Shown: positions 12,578 to 23,771 of the stretch, piece by piece
Layout: the number at the start of each line of letters is the position of its first letter
How positions within the stretch are numbered: position 1 is the stretch's first letter
Origin: Chelydra serpentina
Lineage: Eukaryota > Chordata > Testudines > Chelydridae
Length of the DNA: 64,000 nucleotides
Reading direction: 5' to 3'
NCBI GenBank assembly: GCA_037349315.1
Contig: JBAIAC010000004.1
Span: forward strand, 28,151,001-28,215,000
Made by a program: the position numbers and the translations under genes
The notes under the pieces: generated by a model
Database searches by the model: none
Told to the model about the DNA's origin: nothing
Seen by the model: the letters and a program-made list of their open reading frames with translations, nothing else

Positions 12578-12690
12578 CTCTTGCTGGTCTGTCTCTGTTC
12601 TTTTCTCTTACAGCAACTCGTTCTCTCTCCTCCAGTTCTCTTCTGAAGTCACGGTTACGAACCTCCTCAGGGGCATCCTGAGTGGTCTGT
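12578..12690 (-). CDS. CWC15: CWC15 coding exon
   Basis: The minus-strand exon reads [20 protein letters not shown], then [17 protein letters not shown], the hallmark arginine and glutamate rich central part of CWC15. The acceptor attctag precedes 12690 and the donor g|gtaaaa follows 12578. Its first base completes the split Arg codon from the exon at 14567, and its last base starts the Glu codon of the next exon. The charged heptad-like pattern suggests a long helix. Confidence 0.95.
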
Positions 12691-14566
12691 CTAGAATAGG
12701 CAATGAGAAAAAACATAAGAAAAGAAAGGTGAAGCAGACAGTTCCCAGTTTGTAGCATTTGCCCCTGTGAGCCTGAAAGTTCAGGAATAAAGAGCTAGTT
12801 ACCAGAAGTCAGAAAGATTCTGCAGAGCTATACAAGCAGGATGAGACACCAGCGCATTCATATTTGACACACATTAATGCAAGCCTTTTCCAGGGAGTGT
12901 CGCATTTTCTATGGAAAACTTAAAAAGAACTAAAATGAATAAAGTGAACAATAATTCATTTCACTCCTCTGTGTTCTGGAAATAAGTGTACACAGTGCCT
13001 GGACGAAACCCAGATTCAAGCAGCTATTAATATACTGTGTGCACAAGTCTGTTTTTATGGTTAAGTAATTTGCTCATTTTCTTACTATGTAAATAATAAT
13101 CAGGATTTGCAGATCCCATAACTGAGTGGCTTGTGGCTGATACAGCCACAAGAACCCCAAATACAACATGTCATTCAAAACAGAACAAGGGAGACTAAAA
13201 CATTGCAACAAGGTTCAATGATGCAGTACTATTTAACAAAGCCATCCTTCAGATCAGCTGGAGAAGAACAGGGACATAATGAAGACGCTATTAAAAAGCA
13301 CCCAAAAGATTTGTTAAAATATTCAGCATATGTGCTTATGCATGTATTTTCCCCACTGTTGCTTCTCTGAGAAAGTGGAAACCAGTATAACACATCCTAC
13401 TTGTCTTCCATTTCAAGAGACAACATTAACTTTAAAAAAACATTTGTCTGAAAATGTCTTCTCTATATTATTGTTACAAACACCCAAAATTTTAACTAGA
13501 AAGTAGAGAAACACCTCCATTTTTGATACTGTGCTTTTGACAGCATTTTGTGTACAGTTTTGTTACATTCCCAGCATGATCCATTTCCCACCTATATGAG
13601 TCTTGCACATAGCAAGAGAGATGGACAAAGCATTTGAAAAGGTAATGAAGTGAGATCGTAAAATAACAAAAATGTGCATTGGTGGGTCGGGGGAACTCAG
13701 ACAAGTGTAATATCAGCTACCTTTAACTGTTTTTGTTTTGTTTTGTTTTTGAAAGAGATTGAATTTCAAATAGACACTCTTTAAATTTTGAGTTTCTATC
13801 TCAAACAATATCCAAAACTTGCCATTTCTTCCTCCACAACATATTGAAGATCCAACCACTCCTCTCTGTCCCAACTGTAAACAGATCATGTCATAGATTA
13901 ATTATTTCCCACTGATTACTAAAACCACCTTTTCTGTAGCCTGTGTGACATCCATGTTGCTCACCTCCAGCCCTTCCAAAACACAATTGTAAAAATGACC
14001 TTTCTTGCCCAATGTGACTTCATTATTGACTTTCTCTGCAGGCTCCTTTTTGCCCAATGTATCAATTTAATACCTCTGTCTTGGCTTGTAAGCCCTAGAG
14101 ACCCCACCCCAGCTTACTCCATCTTTTAGCATGCCTCCCATCAGCTTCTTTGCACTGCAAATACTAACCTTGGTGATGATTATGATAATGACGAATGAGA
14201 CATCATCTCCTCCTCCTCTTCCTCCCCCCTTCACATGACCCTGTAGCTTTTCCCTTATGCATAGAGTGGTCTGCTCAACACACAGTTCACTCTTTTCTTA
14301 TTCAGGCCCCTTCTAAAGACTAATTTCTGTTGTGGTGCCCACAAGAAACAAGTAAATACAATAAATATTATAATTACTTCCAGTACATCCTATTTTCAGT
14401 GTCTGCTCTTCAGACTGAAAACTCTTCTATCCTTCCATCTCTGCACCCTCACTATGGCAGGTGAAATGCCCTTATTTTGTTTCTGTATAGTGCTAAGTAC
14501 ATAATCAGTGTTTAACATGTAAATATTATCTGTGATATTTCTCTTTCAGTAGAAACTGGTCTTTAC

Positions 14567-14697
14567 CTGTATTTAATTTTAGTATGAGAAGGAAGATCTC
14601 TGCTGGAATATTGTTTGGAGAGCTGACTTAAATCTCCTTCTCCTTTTCCTCTTCCTCCTCTTGCAGGTTCAAATGTTGGCCTAGCTGCTGTTGTCAT
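14567..14697 (-). CDS. CWC15: CWC15 first coding exon with start codon
   Basis: The ATG is at 14697-14695 on the minus strand. The exon encodes [20 protein letters not shown], then [20 protein letters not shown] and IKY plus a split Arg codon, the strongly conserved CWC15 N-terminus. The donor tacag|gtaaag ends it at 14567. Exons at 12690, 11741 and 10641 keep the frame, giving about 148 visible codons of a protein usually near 229. The 5' splice acceptor lies just upstream of the ATG (a gaag or taag close to 14700), but its exact position cannot be fixed. A housekeeping role fits the CpG-island promoter. Confidence 0.95.
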
Positions 14698-15470
14698 CTT
14701 AATTACTTCAAGATCAAATGCAAAAATTGGTAATTACCACTAGTGATAATGAAAGACATTAATTAAAGAAGTACATTACTCATGGAATTATAGCAGCAAC
14801 CACAGCTCTTGCTACAGTTAGAGTGTAAACTACAACTTGGCAAACAGTGCTGCATCCGAGAAGCATTTTATTTCACTGAATAACCTATTCAGATTTTCAT
14901 TAATCTGTCAGGAAGGGGAGGGGGAAAAGAAACACAGGACATGAGATTATTACATATATAGAAAGCTCCTTTCAAGAAAGACAAAGTACTATAAAAAGTC
15001 AATACATCTCCATTTTTTTCTTCTCAAAAATATGAGTTAATATCACTCAAGTCAAATCACACATGCAAATTAATCGACAGATAATGGCTATAAATGAAAT
15101 TAGTCAAAAGTTACTGTTTATCTCAAATGAGACATGCCGATAACATATGAAAATCTTTGTTACTAGCTTTCTGTCATTTCCCTCAACACGAGGCTGTCAT
15201 CAATGGCATGAGCAAGCTCCCTCTTCTACATTTTCTATTTTGTAGATCTGCCTTTCTAGACTTTCCCATCTCATTTCAACTCTTATCCAAACATCCAAAG
15301 AGAGAGGCTTTCTAATCTCTCTATATAGATTGTACAAGCATTACGTTTAAGTTTCTTCATAAGAAGTGTCTAAAACTTTTTATGCATCACAGACCCATCT
15401 TGATTTATCCAACATTCTCTGGTACATGTAAATATTAGTTTTTGAGCACTGCATCTTCTTTCTCCCTGGA
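14698..15470. other. CWC15 first intron, proximal part, no further feature
   Basis: This is intron sequence between the first coding exon and the MIR/hAT composite. No exon or transposon end is recognised. Confidence 0.4.
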
Positions 15471-16340
15471 AGGCAGTATCGCCTAGTGCAAAGGTTCTCA
15501 AACTGTGGTCCACGAGCTCCATTCAGGTGGTCCATGGATAGTTCCCTCCAAGGTGCATGCCTCAGCGGCTGCACATGAGAAAATGAAGGGCCACCCACCT
15601 AATTAGTGGAGCTGTGCAGGCATGGCTCCACTAATTAGGTGCCTGTACCCTGGAGAAAATGCATATGTAAGATGAGGTGGTGGCCTTGGGAGGAATAAGG
15701 GATAGATGGGAGGGGGCAATTGGGTGAGAAGAGGGGGTGGGGGGGAATTTGGGACATGCAGAGCTGCGGCCACCAGAGAAAGAGGCGACTTTCCCCAGCT
15801 CTAGGGTTGCGACGAGAGATGGCCCTCCTTCCGAGCATCAGCTCTGTGGCAGGGGATAGAACTCCCTCCTTCCCAGCCCCAGCTCGGGGGCTGCTGCGGC
15901 GGGGGAGAGAGGGCACATCCATCGTATTAGAAAGGTAAGACTACTGATATTAAAATATGAGTTGTGTGATTTTATTTGTAGAACAAAAAAAGTGAATAAT
16001 TAAGTTTTTTGTTATATAGTGCTTTTATCCAAAACGCTTAACAATAGTTAGCTAACGGCACAAACAAAATTTGGAAAGCTCATTAAGTGGTCCGCCGAGA
16101 CCTTCAGCAATTTTCAAGTGGTCCGTGGGGAAAAAAAAAAAAAAAAAGTCTGAGAACCACTGGCCTAGTGGCTAGAGCACTGGGACTCAGGAGGCCCAGC
16201 TGGCCTGTTGGGTCACCTCAAGCAAGTCACTGCCTTTTTCTGTGCCTCACCTTCCCCATCAATAATATGTGGCTAATGATACTGACCTCCTTGGTACAGG
16301 GCTTTGATAGAAAACATTATATAAGAGCTGGAGATTAGCA
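15471..16340 (+). mobile_element. MIR-like SINE interrupted by a hAT element
   Basis: The SINE begins aaggcagtatcgcctagtg at about 15471-15488 and continues after the insertion at 16171 with gctagagcactgggactc, followed by the MIR core-like tcaagcaagtcactgcc. Joining the two halves restores the usual order of this family, so the SINE is older than the hAT inside it. Confidence 0.7.
15481..16170. mobile_element. hAT-type non-autonomous element with 8-bp target duplication
   Basis: An exact GCCTAGTG duplication is at 15481-15488 and 16163-16170. The element (15489-16162, 674 bp) begins caaaggttctcaaac and ends with the inverse-like tctgagaaccactg. It contains a 17-A run near 16130-16147. No transposase is encoded. 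It lies in the first intron of CWC15. Confidence 0.92.
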
Positions 16341-16778
16341 GTAACCCCACACCCTCCTGTTGCATTTTATTGTAACTGTGGAATGGTGTTTAACCTCCAT
16401 TTATGGCACAGTCCGCGTGAAAAGAAGGATGTAAAATGTCATCACTGAAGCTAAAGTCTCCACTAACGGCATAACCCCCTCGCCCCCCTGCACAGAGAGG
16501 CACCGCTCCCCCAAAACAGCCCCCTCCGCTCCAGCGCCCCCTCCGCTTCAGCACCCCCTCACCCCTCACACTAATGACACCCTCCACGCCGCCACAGCCC
16601 CTACGCGGCTCCCCTACATCAGAGCCCCCCCCCCCCCCCCAAGGGTCCCCTCCTCCTCCCTCAGAGCCGCCCCCCAACAGGGCTCCCCCAACCGTGACAC
16701 GCCTCCTCTCACAGCCCCCACACCCAGGGCTCCCCCTTGCCCTTAGGAGCCCCCTCCCCCCCAGGCACCAGGACTTAC

Positions 16779-16970
16779 CTCACCCACAGCGGGTCCCCCC
16801 GCGACACTGCCCCGCTCCGCAACCAGGCCCGCTACGCGCGCGCGGCCAGTCCCTAGGCCATAACTCCTCCGCCTTCCCACAGGCCACCGCGCGCAAACCA
16901 TAGACACGCCGCAGCGCACGGACCCGCTCAGGGGAAGCACCATAGAGAGGGCAGAAGAGGCGGGGCTCAC
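16779..16970 (-). other. CWC15: Putative CWC15 5' UTR exon 1
   Basis: On the minus strand a perfect donor, gag|gtaagt, closes an exon at 16779, inside the CpG island and upstream of the CWC15 start codon exon. The transcription start is estimated near 16970, because the promoter motifs cluster just beyond; the exact base is not visible. The exon contains ATGs, but none leads into the CWC15 frame, so it is treated as untranslated. Confidence 0.55.
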
Positions 16971-17027
16971 TCCTGCTCTGCGAGAGTCACGTCACGTGCC
17001 TGCGCGGGCGCCGCTCCGCCATGATGG

Positions 17028-17271
17028 TTACCGAGGCGGAAGTTGCCCCGCTCAGCGCCTGGACCGGGTACTGTGGTTCCATTGTCGCCCGCAGCCCTGT
17101 ACCTAGCTAGCGATGGCGGCGGCGGCTCCTCCCTCGGAGAGTCTGGGGCCCCAGAGGGGGCCGAGTCCGGAGCCTGTGAGGTGCAGGGGGCCAGGCTGGA
17201 TGAGGGGGGCTCCGAGTCCGTGAATGGGCGCAGGGAGCCGGTCGCCCAACCCGTCGCGGGTAAACTGTGGC
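17028..17271 (+). other. Possible divergent transcript exon opposite CWC15
   Basis: On the plus strand, the island holds an ATG at 17113 opening a 36-codon frame (MAAAAPPSESLGPQRGPSPE...) that stops at 17223, and an earlier ATG pair at 17022 giving 29 codons. A reasonable splice donor (gcgg|gtaaac) is at about 17265. Such an exon could belong to a promoter-divergent noncoding RNA or an unrecognised gene. No protein family is recognised. Confidence 0.25.
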
Positions 17272-17348
17272 CCCGCCTATGAAGAGGCCGGAGATCGAGC
17301 CCCGCCTCGTCCCGTCTCTCCCCTGCGGCCGGTGCTTTTCCCGTCGGT

Positions 17349-17466
17349 GTCATAGAATCATAGAATCTCAGGGTTGGAAGGGACCTCAGGAGGTCATCTA
17401 GTCCAACCCCCTGCTCAAAGCAGGACCAACCCCAACTAGATCATCCCAGCCAGGGCTTTGTCAAGC
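17349..17466 (-). mobile_element. CR1 3' end fragment
   Basis: About 118 bp starting tcatagaatcatagaatctc, the inverse of the CR1 tail. It matches the 3' end of the copy at 3667-6117 nearly base for base up to the codons before its stop. It is extremely 5' truncated. It landed immediately beside the CpG island. Confidence 0.93.
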
Positions 17467-18058
17467 CTTGACCTTTGTCAAGCCTGTGTCTGGCTTAGCT
17501 TGGGGGGCACCGTTCGCTTCGTGCCCTGGCAGCCAGGCCCTCGTGGCGGTCCGGAGAGGCCTGGGCCGCTTCCAGCTTCCCAGGCCCCCGCCCAAGCCGT
17601 AATACAGATGAAAAACGGCAACACGCGAAAGCAAAATAAGGCACCACAAAAAGAAGAGCCGGACATAATTTGAATAATTTTTTTTTATTCAACAAATGCT
17701 TATTCCACATCGCCTCTTCGCTTAAGTTTGCAGCTCTCAGCTGAGAGAGCGTGGCATGGTTTGGGCCCAGAGGGATGCGCATAAAAACAAGTTGCAAAAC
17801 TTATCAAATGCCAAAAAATTAACAAGTCTAAATTTGAGGGGTCCCCCTTCAGCTTGAGGCCCAGGCCCTTCGCCCCCCTCCCTCCCTCCCCCCCCCCATT
17901 GGCCCTGCTGACCGTTACCTCGGCAGAAACCCGTTCCCAACGCCCCCATCCTAACAGCCTGCTGTTAATGACATCATCCACCGGGGGGTCCCCAGAGCTA
18001 GTGTGTCAGGCTGAGCCACAGTAACAGGTTCATTGTGGCCAGGAGCGAAGTTTGTATG
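17467..18058. other. Unassigned interval with a minus-strand poly(A)-like end
   Basis: On the minus strand the sequence near 17710-17690 reads gttgaataaaaaaaaa, a polyadenylation signal directly followed by A residues. An open minus frame (17981-17700) ends just before it. This could be the 3' end of an old retrocopy or UTR, but the frame is low-complexity and not recognised. Confidence 0.3.
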
Positions 18059-18384
18059 ATCTAGATTAGGGATGGGCAACATTTCAGAAGTGGTGTGCCG
18101 AGTCTTCATTTATTCACTCTAATTTAAGGTATCGCGTGCCAGTAATTCATTTTAATGTTTTTAGAAGGTCTCTTTCTATACGTCTTTAATATATAACTAA
18201 ACTATTGTTGTATGTAAAGTAAATAAGGTCTTTACAATGTTTAAGAAGCTTCACTTAAATTAAAATGGAAAGACCCCCCCCCCAGACCGGTCGCCAGGAC
18301 CCAGGTAGTGTGAGCGCCGCTGAAAATCAGCTCGCGTGCCACCTTTGGCACCCCTGCCATAGGTTGCCTACCACTGATCTAGAG
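18059..18384. mobile_element. hAT-type MITE
   Basis: The element 18067-18376 starts tagggatgggcaac and ends gttgcctaccactg, imperfect inverted repeats. It is flanked by ATCTAGAT (18059-18066) and ATCTAGAG (18377-18384), an 8-bp duplication with one mismatch. There is no coding capacity. Confidence 0.85.
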
Positions 18385-18913
18385 CCCAATGATAGACAAG
18401 ATTAATGCCTCTGGCCGGGTCTGTCTGAAGTATTTGGTATCTGGTGCGTAATGCCTGGGAGATTTTCGTTGTCACTGCTCAGGGCTGAACTGTTCAGGGG
18501 CAGTGGCAGAGGATTGTCACCCAAGCACCCTATCTGTGGAATTTGCTTCCTTTGATGCTCTTTCCATGCCTAGGTATAGTGATCCCCAGGGTCTGGTGTA
18601 AGATACATTTACTTGAGGGGGGGAGGAGAGAGAGAGAGTGTGTGTGGGCATGTCTGTCTGTCTGATTCCTGGGGAAATGACAGCCCACTTCCTGCCATTT
18701 GTGATGACATCAGAAGAGGGTCTTTAATGCTCCCTAGTGGAAGCTTCCCAGTGTTTTACATAATATATTTTAAACAAATTGTTATAAATGTCTAGCTGCT
18801 ACGGGCACCCAGTAAATTAAATAACTACTATTAAGGACATTCCCGAAAGTTACACCTGTAAATAAATATTCATATTTTTGCACTCAGCCCAATTCTACTC
18901 CCTGTGAAATCAC

Positions 18914-19176
18914 TAAGGGCTGGTCTACACTAACCCCCCATGTCGAACTAAGATACGCAACTTCAGCTATGTTAATAACGTAGCTGAAGTCGAAGTATTT
19001 TAGTTCGAACTTACCTGTGGTCCACACGCGGCGTGCAGGCTCCCCCGTCGACGGTGCTTACTCCTCGCGTCGAGCTGGATTACCAGCGTCGACGGGGGAG
19101 CACTTCCTGATTCGATTAGACGCAATAAATCGATCCAGCGCCTCCTATCTATCCGGTAAGTGTAGACTAGCCCTAA
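18914..19176. mobile_element. Harbinger-like MITE with TAA target duplication
   Basis: The element 18917-19173 (257 bp) starts gggctggtctacact and ends tgtagactagccc, and is flanked by TAA on both sides. The 3-bp TWA duplication and short GGNC ends are typical of PIF/Harbinger MITEs. Related copies are at 31336, 32899 and 35114. Confidence 0.85.
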
Positions 19177-20139
19177 GGGTTTTGCCATTTATTTCAATAT
19201 GAGCAGGATTATGCTGATAGATCAAAGTATTGCATGGAGTCTAGTGCATCTAGTTTTGATCTGAAGACACCAAGAGCTGGAGAAGCCATCACTTTCCTTT
19301 GTAGCTTGTTCCAGAGGTTGGAATTAAATGCTATGCAGTTCCCTGTACAGGGATGACTGTTAGGTGAGATCTTAAAAATGGATGTTGCCCCAGCTCTGAA
19401 TGGCTGTTAAAGAGCTTAGGATAAAATAAGGGTTCACCTGGTGTCTTTGGTCAAAATTATCCCTCACAACATGAGGATACTGTGTGGTAGTTGGCTTGTG
19501 TCCTTCACCCCAGCTGTGTCTGCATTTCAGTAGTGGTGTGTGTGTGTATAGCTGCTGAAGTGTTTGGGGTTCAAAGTTACTAACCGATGTTCAGTGGTTG
19601 CGGCTCAAGTGCGCTTTATTGTGTGGTTTGGAGATTGATTTTTGGGTTGGGGAGGTGAGAAAAGGGTTATTGAGTAGGAGGTTAGGTAACTGGCAGGCCT
19701 TAGTGACACTTTCACAGCCTTCACTTTAGTGATAGAGTACATTCTCCATAACTAATCAACCTTCTTGCATCTCACACCTGTATGGATCTGCTCTGGCACC
19801 TTGGGGAACCCTTAGGGCCTCAATCTACCAACTCCACACAGGGGAGGGGAGGATTCTGCAGTGGGATGGCCCATTATCAGAGGGAGTTGTGGAGATATTG
19901 GCTCCTTTTTAAAAAAGGACAAACTAATGCTAGATAGAGGAAAGGCAGTTGGGTGCAAGCTACGAAGGGGCGGGGGGAGAAATAGATACAATAAATGATA
20001 TACAAGTAATAAGTGAATCCAGGGTCACTTTTCCCAGAGGAGACAAGGGGGATGGTTAAGGAACACTTGGGATTGTAGTTAGATAGGGAATTTAAAAAAT
20101 GCAAATTTAATTTTTTTTAACAATTTAGAAGAATCAAGA

Positions 20140-20780
20140 TTTTATCTTTGTATACGGCATTGGTGAGACTGATACTGGCATACCGTGTTCAGTGCTGGTA
20201 TGCACATTTTTGAAAGGATGCTGAAAAATTGGAGAGGGTGCAGAAAAGAACCACAGAAATGATTTGAGGGTTGGAAAAAGTGCTTACACTCATAGGTGCC
20301 GACTCCGTGGGTGCTCTGGGGCTGGAGCACTCACAGGGAAAAATTGGTGGGTGCTGAGCACCCACTGGCAGCTCCCCGCCAGCCCCGCACCCAGCTCACC
20401 TCACTGACGCCGGGCGACATTGCGGGGCCCCGCCTCCGACGCCAGACGACGTTGGGGCGGGGCCGGGGCACGAGCACCCACCGGTGCCGACGAAAGTCGG
20501 CTCCTATGCTTACACTGACGGTGCTCCATCTATTTATCTTATCAAAAAGAAGATTGAGAAGGTGACTTGATTATCATATGTAAGTATTTTCCAGGTGGAT
20601 ATTAAAGGACTCTTTAACCAAACAGAGAACAGCACAACAAGAACCAATGGCTGGAAGTTAAAGTCACACAAACACCCACCGTGGACGGTCTAAGTATACT
20701 TAATCATTCCTCATTGCAGGGAGGAATGGACTAGATGACTTCTTGAAGTCCGTTCCAGCCCTACATTTCTGTGATTGTAT
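20140..20780 (+). mobile_element. CR1 LINE 3' fragment, plus strand, split by a hAT element
   Basis: Degenerate sequence follows the CR1 ORF2 C-terminal region and ends in a CR1-type 3' tail (ggactagatgacttcttgaa, then ccagccctacatttctgtga). The frame is destroyed. The element at 20291-20508 interrupts it. Confidence 0.7.
20283..20516. mobile_element. Short hAT-type MITE, 218 bp
   Basis: An exact 8-bp duplication CTTACACT is at 20283-20290 and 20509-20516. The ends are cataggtgccgac and gtcggctcctatg, inverted repeats with one mismatch. A larger, opposite-oriented copy is at 56595-56981. Confidence 0.87.
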
Positions 20781-20829
20781 TTCAGTTTTTGCGGGTGGAG
20801 TCACAAAACAATAGGAGGAGAAGATGCCT

Positions 20830-21550
20830 TCATTATAACTTTTAGCCCAGTGGTTAGAACACTCCTCTGGGATACCCAGATTCAGTTCCCCCCATGCCTA
20901 ATAGGGAGAAGGGATTTAAACTTGGATCTCCCATATTGCAGGAGAGCACCCCTCGCCACAGGTGTGAGTTTCAGTCTCTGCTCTTGAAGTTGTTCCACCT
21001 TTTATAAATAAATTAAATAGTCATTGGAGCATGAATTGAATTTGGGAGCTCCCACATCTCGGGTTAGTGCCCTAACCCGGGGGTTCTCAGCCTTGCCAGA
21101 CTACTGTACCCCTTTCAGGAGGCTGATTTGTCTTGCATACCCCCAGTTTCACCTCACTTAAAGTACTTGCTTACAAAGTCAGACATAAAAATACAAAAGT
21201 GGCACAGCACACTAGTACTGACAAATTGCTTCCATTCTCATTTTTACTGTATAATTATAAAATAAATTGTGACACCTCCCCCCCAGCCCAGGTTGAGAAA
21301 CACTGATATAGTCTATAGAGCAGTATAAACAAGTCATTGTATGAAATTTTAGTTTGCACTGATTTCGCTAGAGCTTTTCATGTAGCCTGTTGTAAAACTA
21401 AGCAAATATCTAGATGGGTTGATGTACCCGCTGGAAGACCTCTGTGTACCTCTAGGGGTACACATACCCCTGGCTGACAACCACTGCCCTAATGCCCCTG
21501 GACTGCAGAGTCATTCTCACTCATTCCCTGGCTCAGTAACAATTCACAGT
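20830..21550 (+). repeat. Old SINE-like repeat carrying a hAT insertion
   Basis: The stretch gcccagtggttagaacactc near 20846 and a ggttagtgccctaa segment resuming after the hAT at 21487 (ccctaatgcccctggactgc) look like one old tRNA-type or MIR-like repeat. Family assignment is uncertain. Confidence 0.4.
21070..21494. mobile_element. hAT-type element, 409 bp
   Basis: The element 21078-21486 starts cgggggttctcagcc and ends ggctgacaaccactg. It is flanked by CCCTAACC and CCCTAATG, an 8-bp duplication with two changes. No open frame is preserved. Confidence 0.8.
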
Positions 21551-22265
21551 CGTAATTCATAGCCATTCATAATGATAATGTATGGTCTTTTTATTTTATT
21601 ATTATTATTATGTATTTATTATTTGGAATCGCCAGTGCACCAAAAAATCCATTATTTGCCCAGCTCTAGATTCTAGAGAATGGTAGCTTAGTGCACAGGT
21701 TCAGAAAGCTCTGAATCAAAAATGTAAGCTTAGAAGAAGTTACTGTTTCCTTGATTTAAAAAAAGAATGGATGAGTGGTAAAGTACTGACTCAGCCTCTG
21801 AGTCAGCTTTACACTCTTTGTCTGTATTAAGTACTCTGACATCTTTCACTGCTGGTTCTCGGCCACACTCGCTGCGCCCGCATTGTGCAGTAAGCCTTTT
21901 GGTGCTGCACAAGACTGACACCATCTATTAACCTTTTCATTGCTGCCGCTGTCCATTAGCCCGTTCGCTTCTGCAAATACCAAGAGTGTTACTCAGCACT
22001 CTAGTAGTTAATGACCCATGAAAACCAAAACAAAGATTCAGTTATTCCAGAGTGCTGGGATGGGGAACTGACAATTGACTGGAAAAATCTCCCTAAAAAG
22101 TACATAGGAGAAATCTTGTGCTCTATCTCTGAAGCATGAGACAAAGACAGCAAACGTTTCAGTACTTGACTGATGGAGCAGTGGGTACTGAAGTGGGAAA
22201 GATTAAAACAGCTCTCAACTTTCCAATTGAAACACTGTTTGCAGTGTTGGTGTAGCTTTGTGAGT

Positions 22266-22333
22266 CCCAGGATATGAGAGAGAGAACAGAAATTGGTCCA
22301 ATAAAGGATATTACCTCACCTACCTTGTCGCCC
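22266..22333 (+). mobile_element. Penelope-like terminal fragment
   Basis: The sequence ttggtccaataaaggatatt, then acctcacctaccttgtcgcc, matches the terminal repeat of the element at 9350-10127. The remainder of the element is absent. Confidence 0.6.
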
Positions 22334-23574
22334 CCAACAGAAACATTTCTAGTTAAACAATCTCATACATCAGCATGTGAACTGCAGGGTCAGGAAGGAT
22401 TTCTCTCCCGCATCCCAATTAGGGCCTAGTCCTGTAATTCACCTGCACATAAATCCCCTCCCAAGATTTGAAAACAATACAGGCAAATCATTTAACTCCT
22501 TAGGAGGCCCCTGCAAGGAGGACTTACAGGATCTGGTCCCCTTGTCTAGGTGCATGGTTGAGGGTGTGGTTACCTTTCTGTATTGGCCACTTGCTAAATG
22601 CCAAATGTACTGGACCAATGTTCTAACTGGTATGATAGCACAGGGTATCCCATGTCATACTGGCATTTCCACGTAGATACAGGATTTGTACTTGCATTTT
22701 GTTTATTTCCTGATTTTTCCTCAGGCTGCTTAATTCAACTACATGTGCAGCTTGCTGTCAAGAGCTCAGTGAAGCTCACATACAAGACACAATGTTACCC
22801 GAAAGGAATTTAGCTGTGTGGGGTGGGAGGATTCTGGGAAGGCAAGCTGACATTTTGAAACACAGTGGGCTCATCGTTTGGGAGACAATCTGATCCCAAT
22901 ACAGACACTCTTGTTTCTACAGGATCAAATGTTTTTCTGTGCTTAAGACTAAAGCAGGTAATTGTAGTTACACAATATTTACACACAGTCTAGTGATTGT
23001 ACCTGAGCTATGTCTACACTTGCATCCATCTTTAGGCGAACTATTCCACTGTCTTAACCCACCAGCCAAACTAATTTACTAATTCTACTAATAGCTAAGC
23101 TAAATTTATCCTTTTGTAAATGTTAGCCGGAAATGACTCATCTGTGGCTCCCCACCCATCATGGAGAAGTTCCAGTAGCATAGTGCCCCCAGTACCACAC
23201 TGGGGAATTGGCTTTATATTGCCTGATCAGAAAGAAAAGCAAATCGCCAACACACCACTTCCTACCTTGTCTTTCTATCTTTTCTATATATATTTGAAGC
23301 AAAGGAGATCAGCACAGCACTTCACTGATGATCCTACCAAAACAATGTGAAGGTGCAATGGATGATCTTATTTTCTGTAAAAGATTCCCATGTATCAGAA
23401 TGAAATTATCCATTTTAGCAGGCAATGTTATTGCACTGGAAACTCATATCTAAGTTGTGCCTAATAATTACCCACATCTCTTTTTTCATCACTGCTTTCT
23501 AATTATCTGACTTTAATCTCTGAGCTAAGTGCAGTTTCTCCCTAAGTGTATTACAGTACAAACTTCTTTGCCTG
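22334..23574. other. Interval without a recognised gene
   Basis: No coding exon is supported. A short gagctatgtctacacttgca at about 23006 resembles one end of the Harbinger-like MITEs, without a partner. Confidence 0.4.
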
Positions 23575-23771
23575 TCCACGGGTAAATTCTCCATCAATTG
23601 GAGAGTTTAAATCTAGATTTGATGTCGTTCTAAAAGTAATTCTGTAACTCAGACAGAAGTAATGGGCTTCATGAAGCAGCAATTACTGAGCAGAATTCTA
23701 TGCCCTGTGTTATGCAGGAACTCCGACAATTATTATAATGTTCCCTTCTGGTCTTAAAATCTATGAACTCC
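23575..23771 (+). mobile_element. CR1-like LINE 3' fragment
   Basis: The stretch ending tatgccctgtgttatgcagg, then cttctggtcttaaaatctat, is a CR1/L3-type 3' end. The Penelope-like insertion follows directly. A similar tail occurs around 47241-48036. Confidence 0.55.

Larger units (their letters stand above)
16450..17330. promoter_or_regulatory. CpG-island promoter of CWC15, possibly bidirectional
   Basis: This is the GC- and CpG-densest interval in the window, with overlapping CGCG and GGCG clusters. It covers the first CWC15 exon on the minus strand. Near 16985-17045 there are TCACGTCACGTG (E-box and CRE-like), a GCGCGGGCGC stretch that could serve NRF1 or Sp factors, a GCCATGATGG YY1-like site and GCGGAAGTTG (ETS-like). 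A second YY1-like GATGGCGGC is at 17111. No TATA box is seen. These site calls are by eye. Confidence 0.75.

Noticed and set aside
16574..16903. Proline-rich plus frame across the CpG island
   Set aside because: It is the C-rich strand of the CWC15 promoter and contains a C16 run. There is no gene signature.
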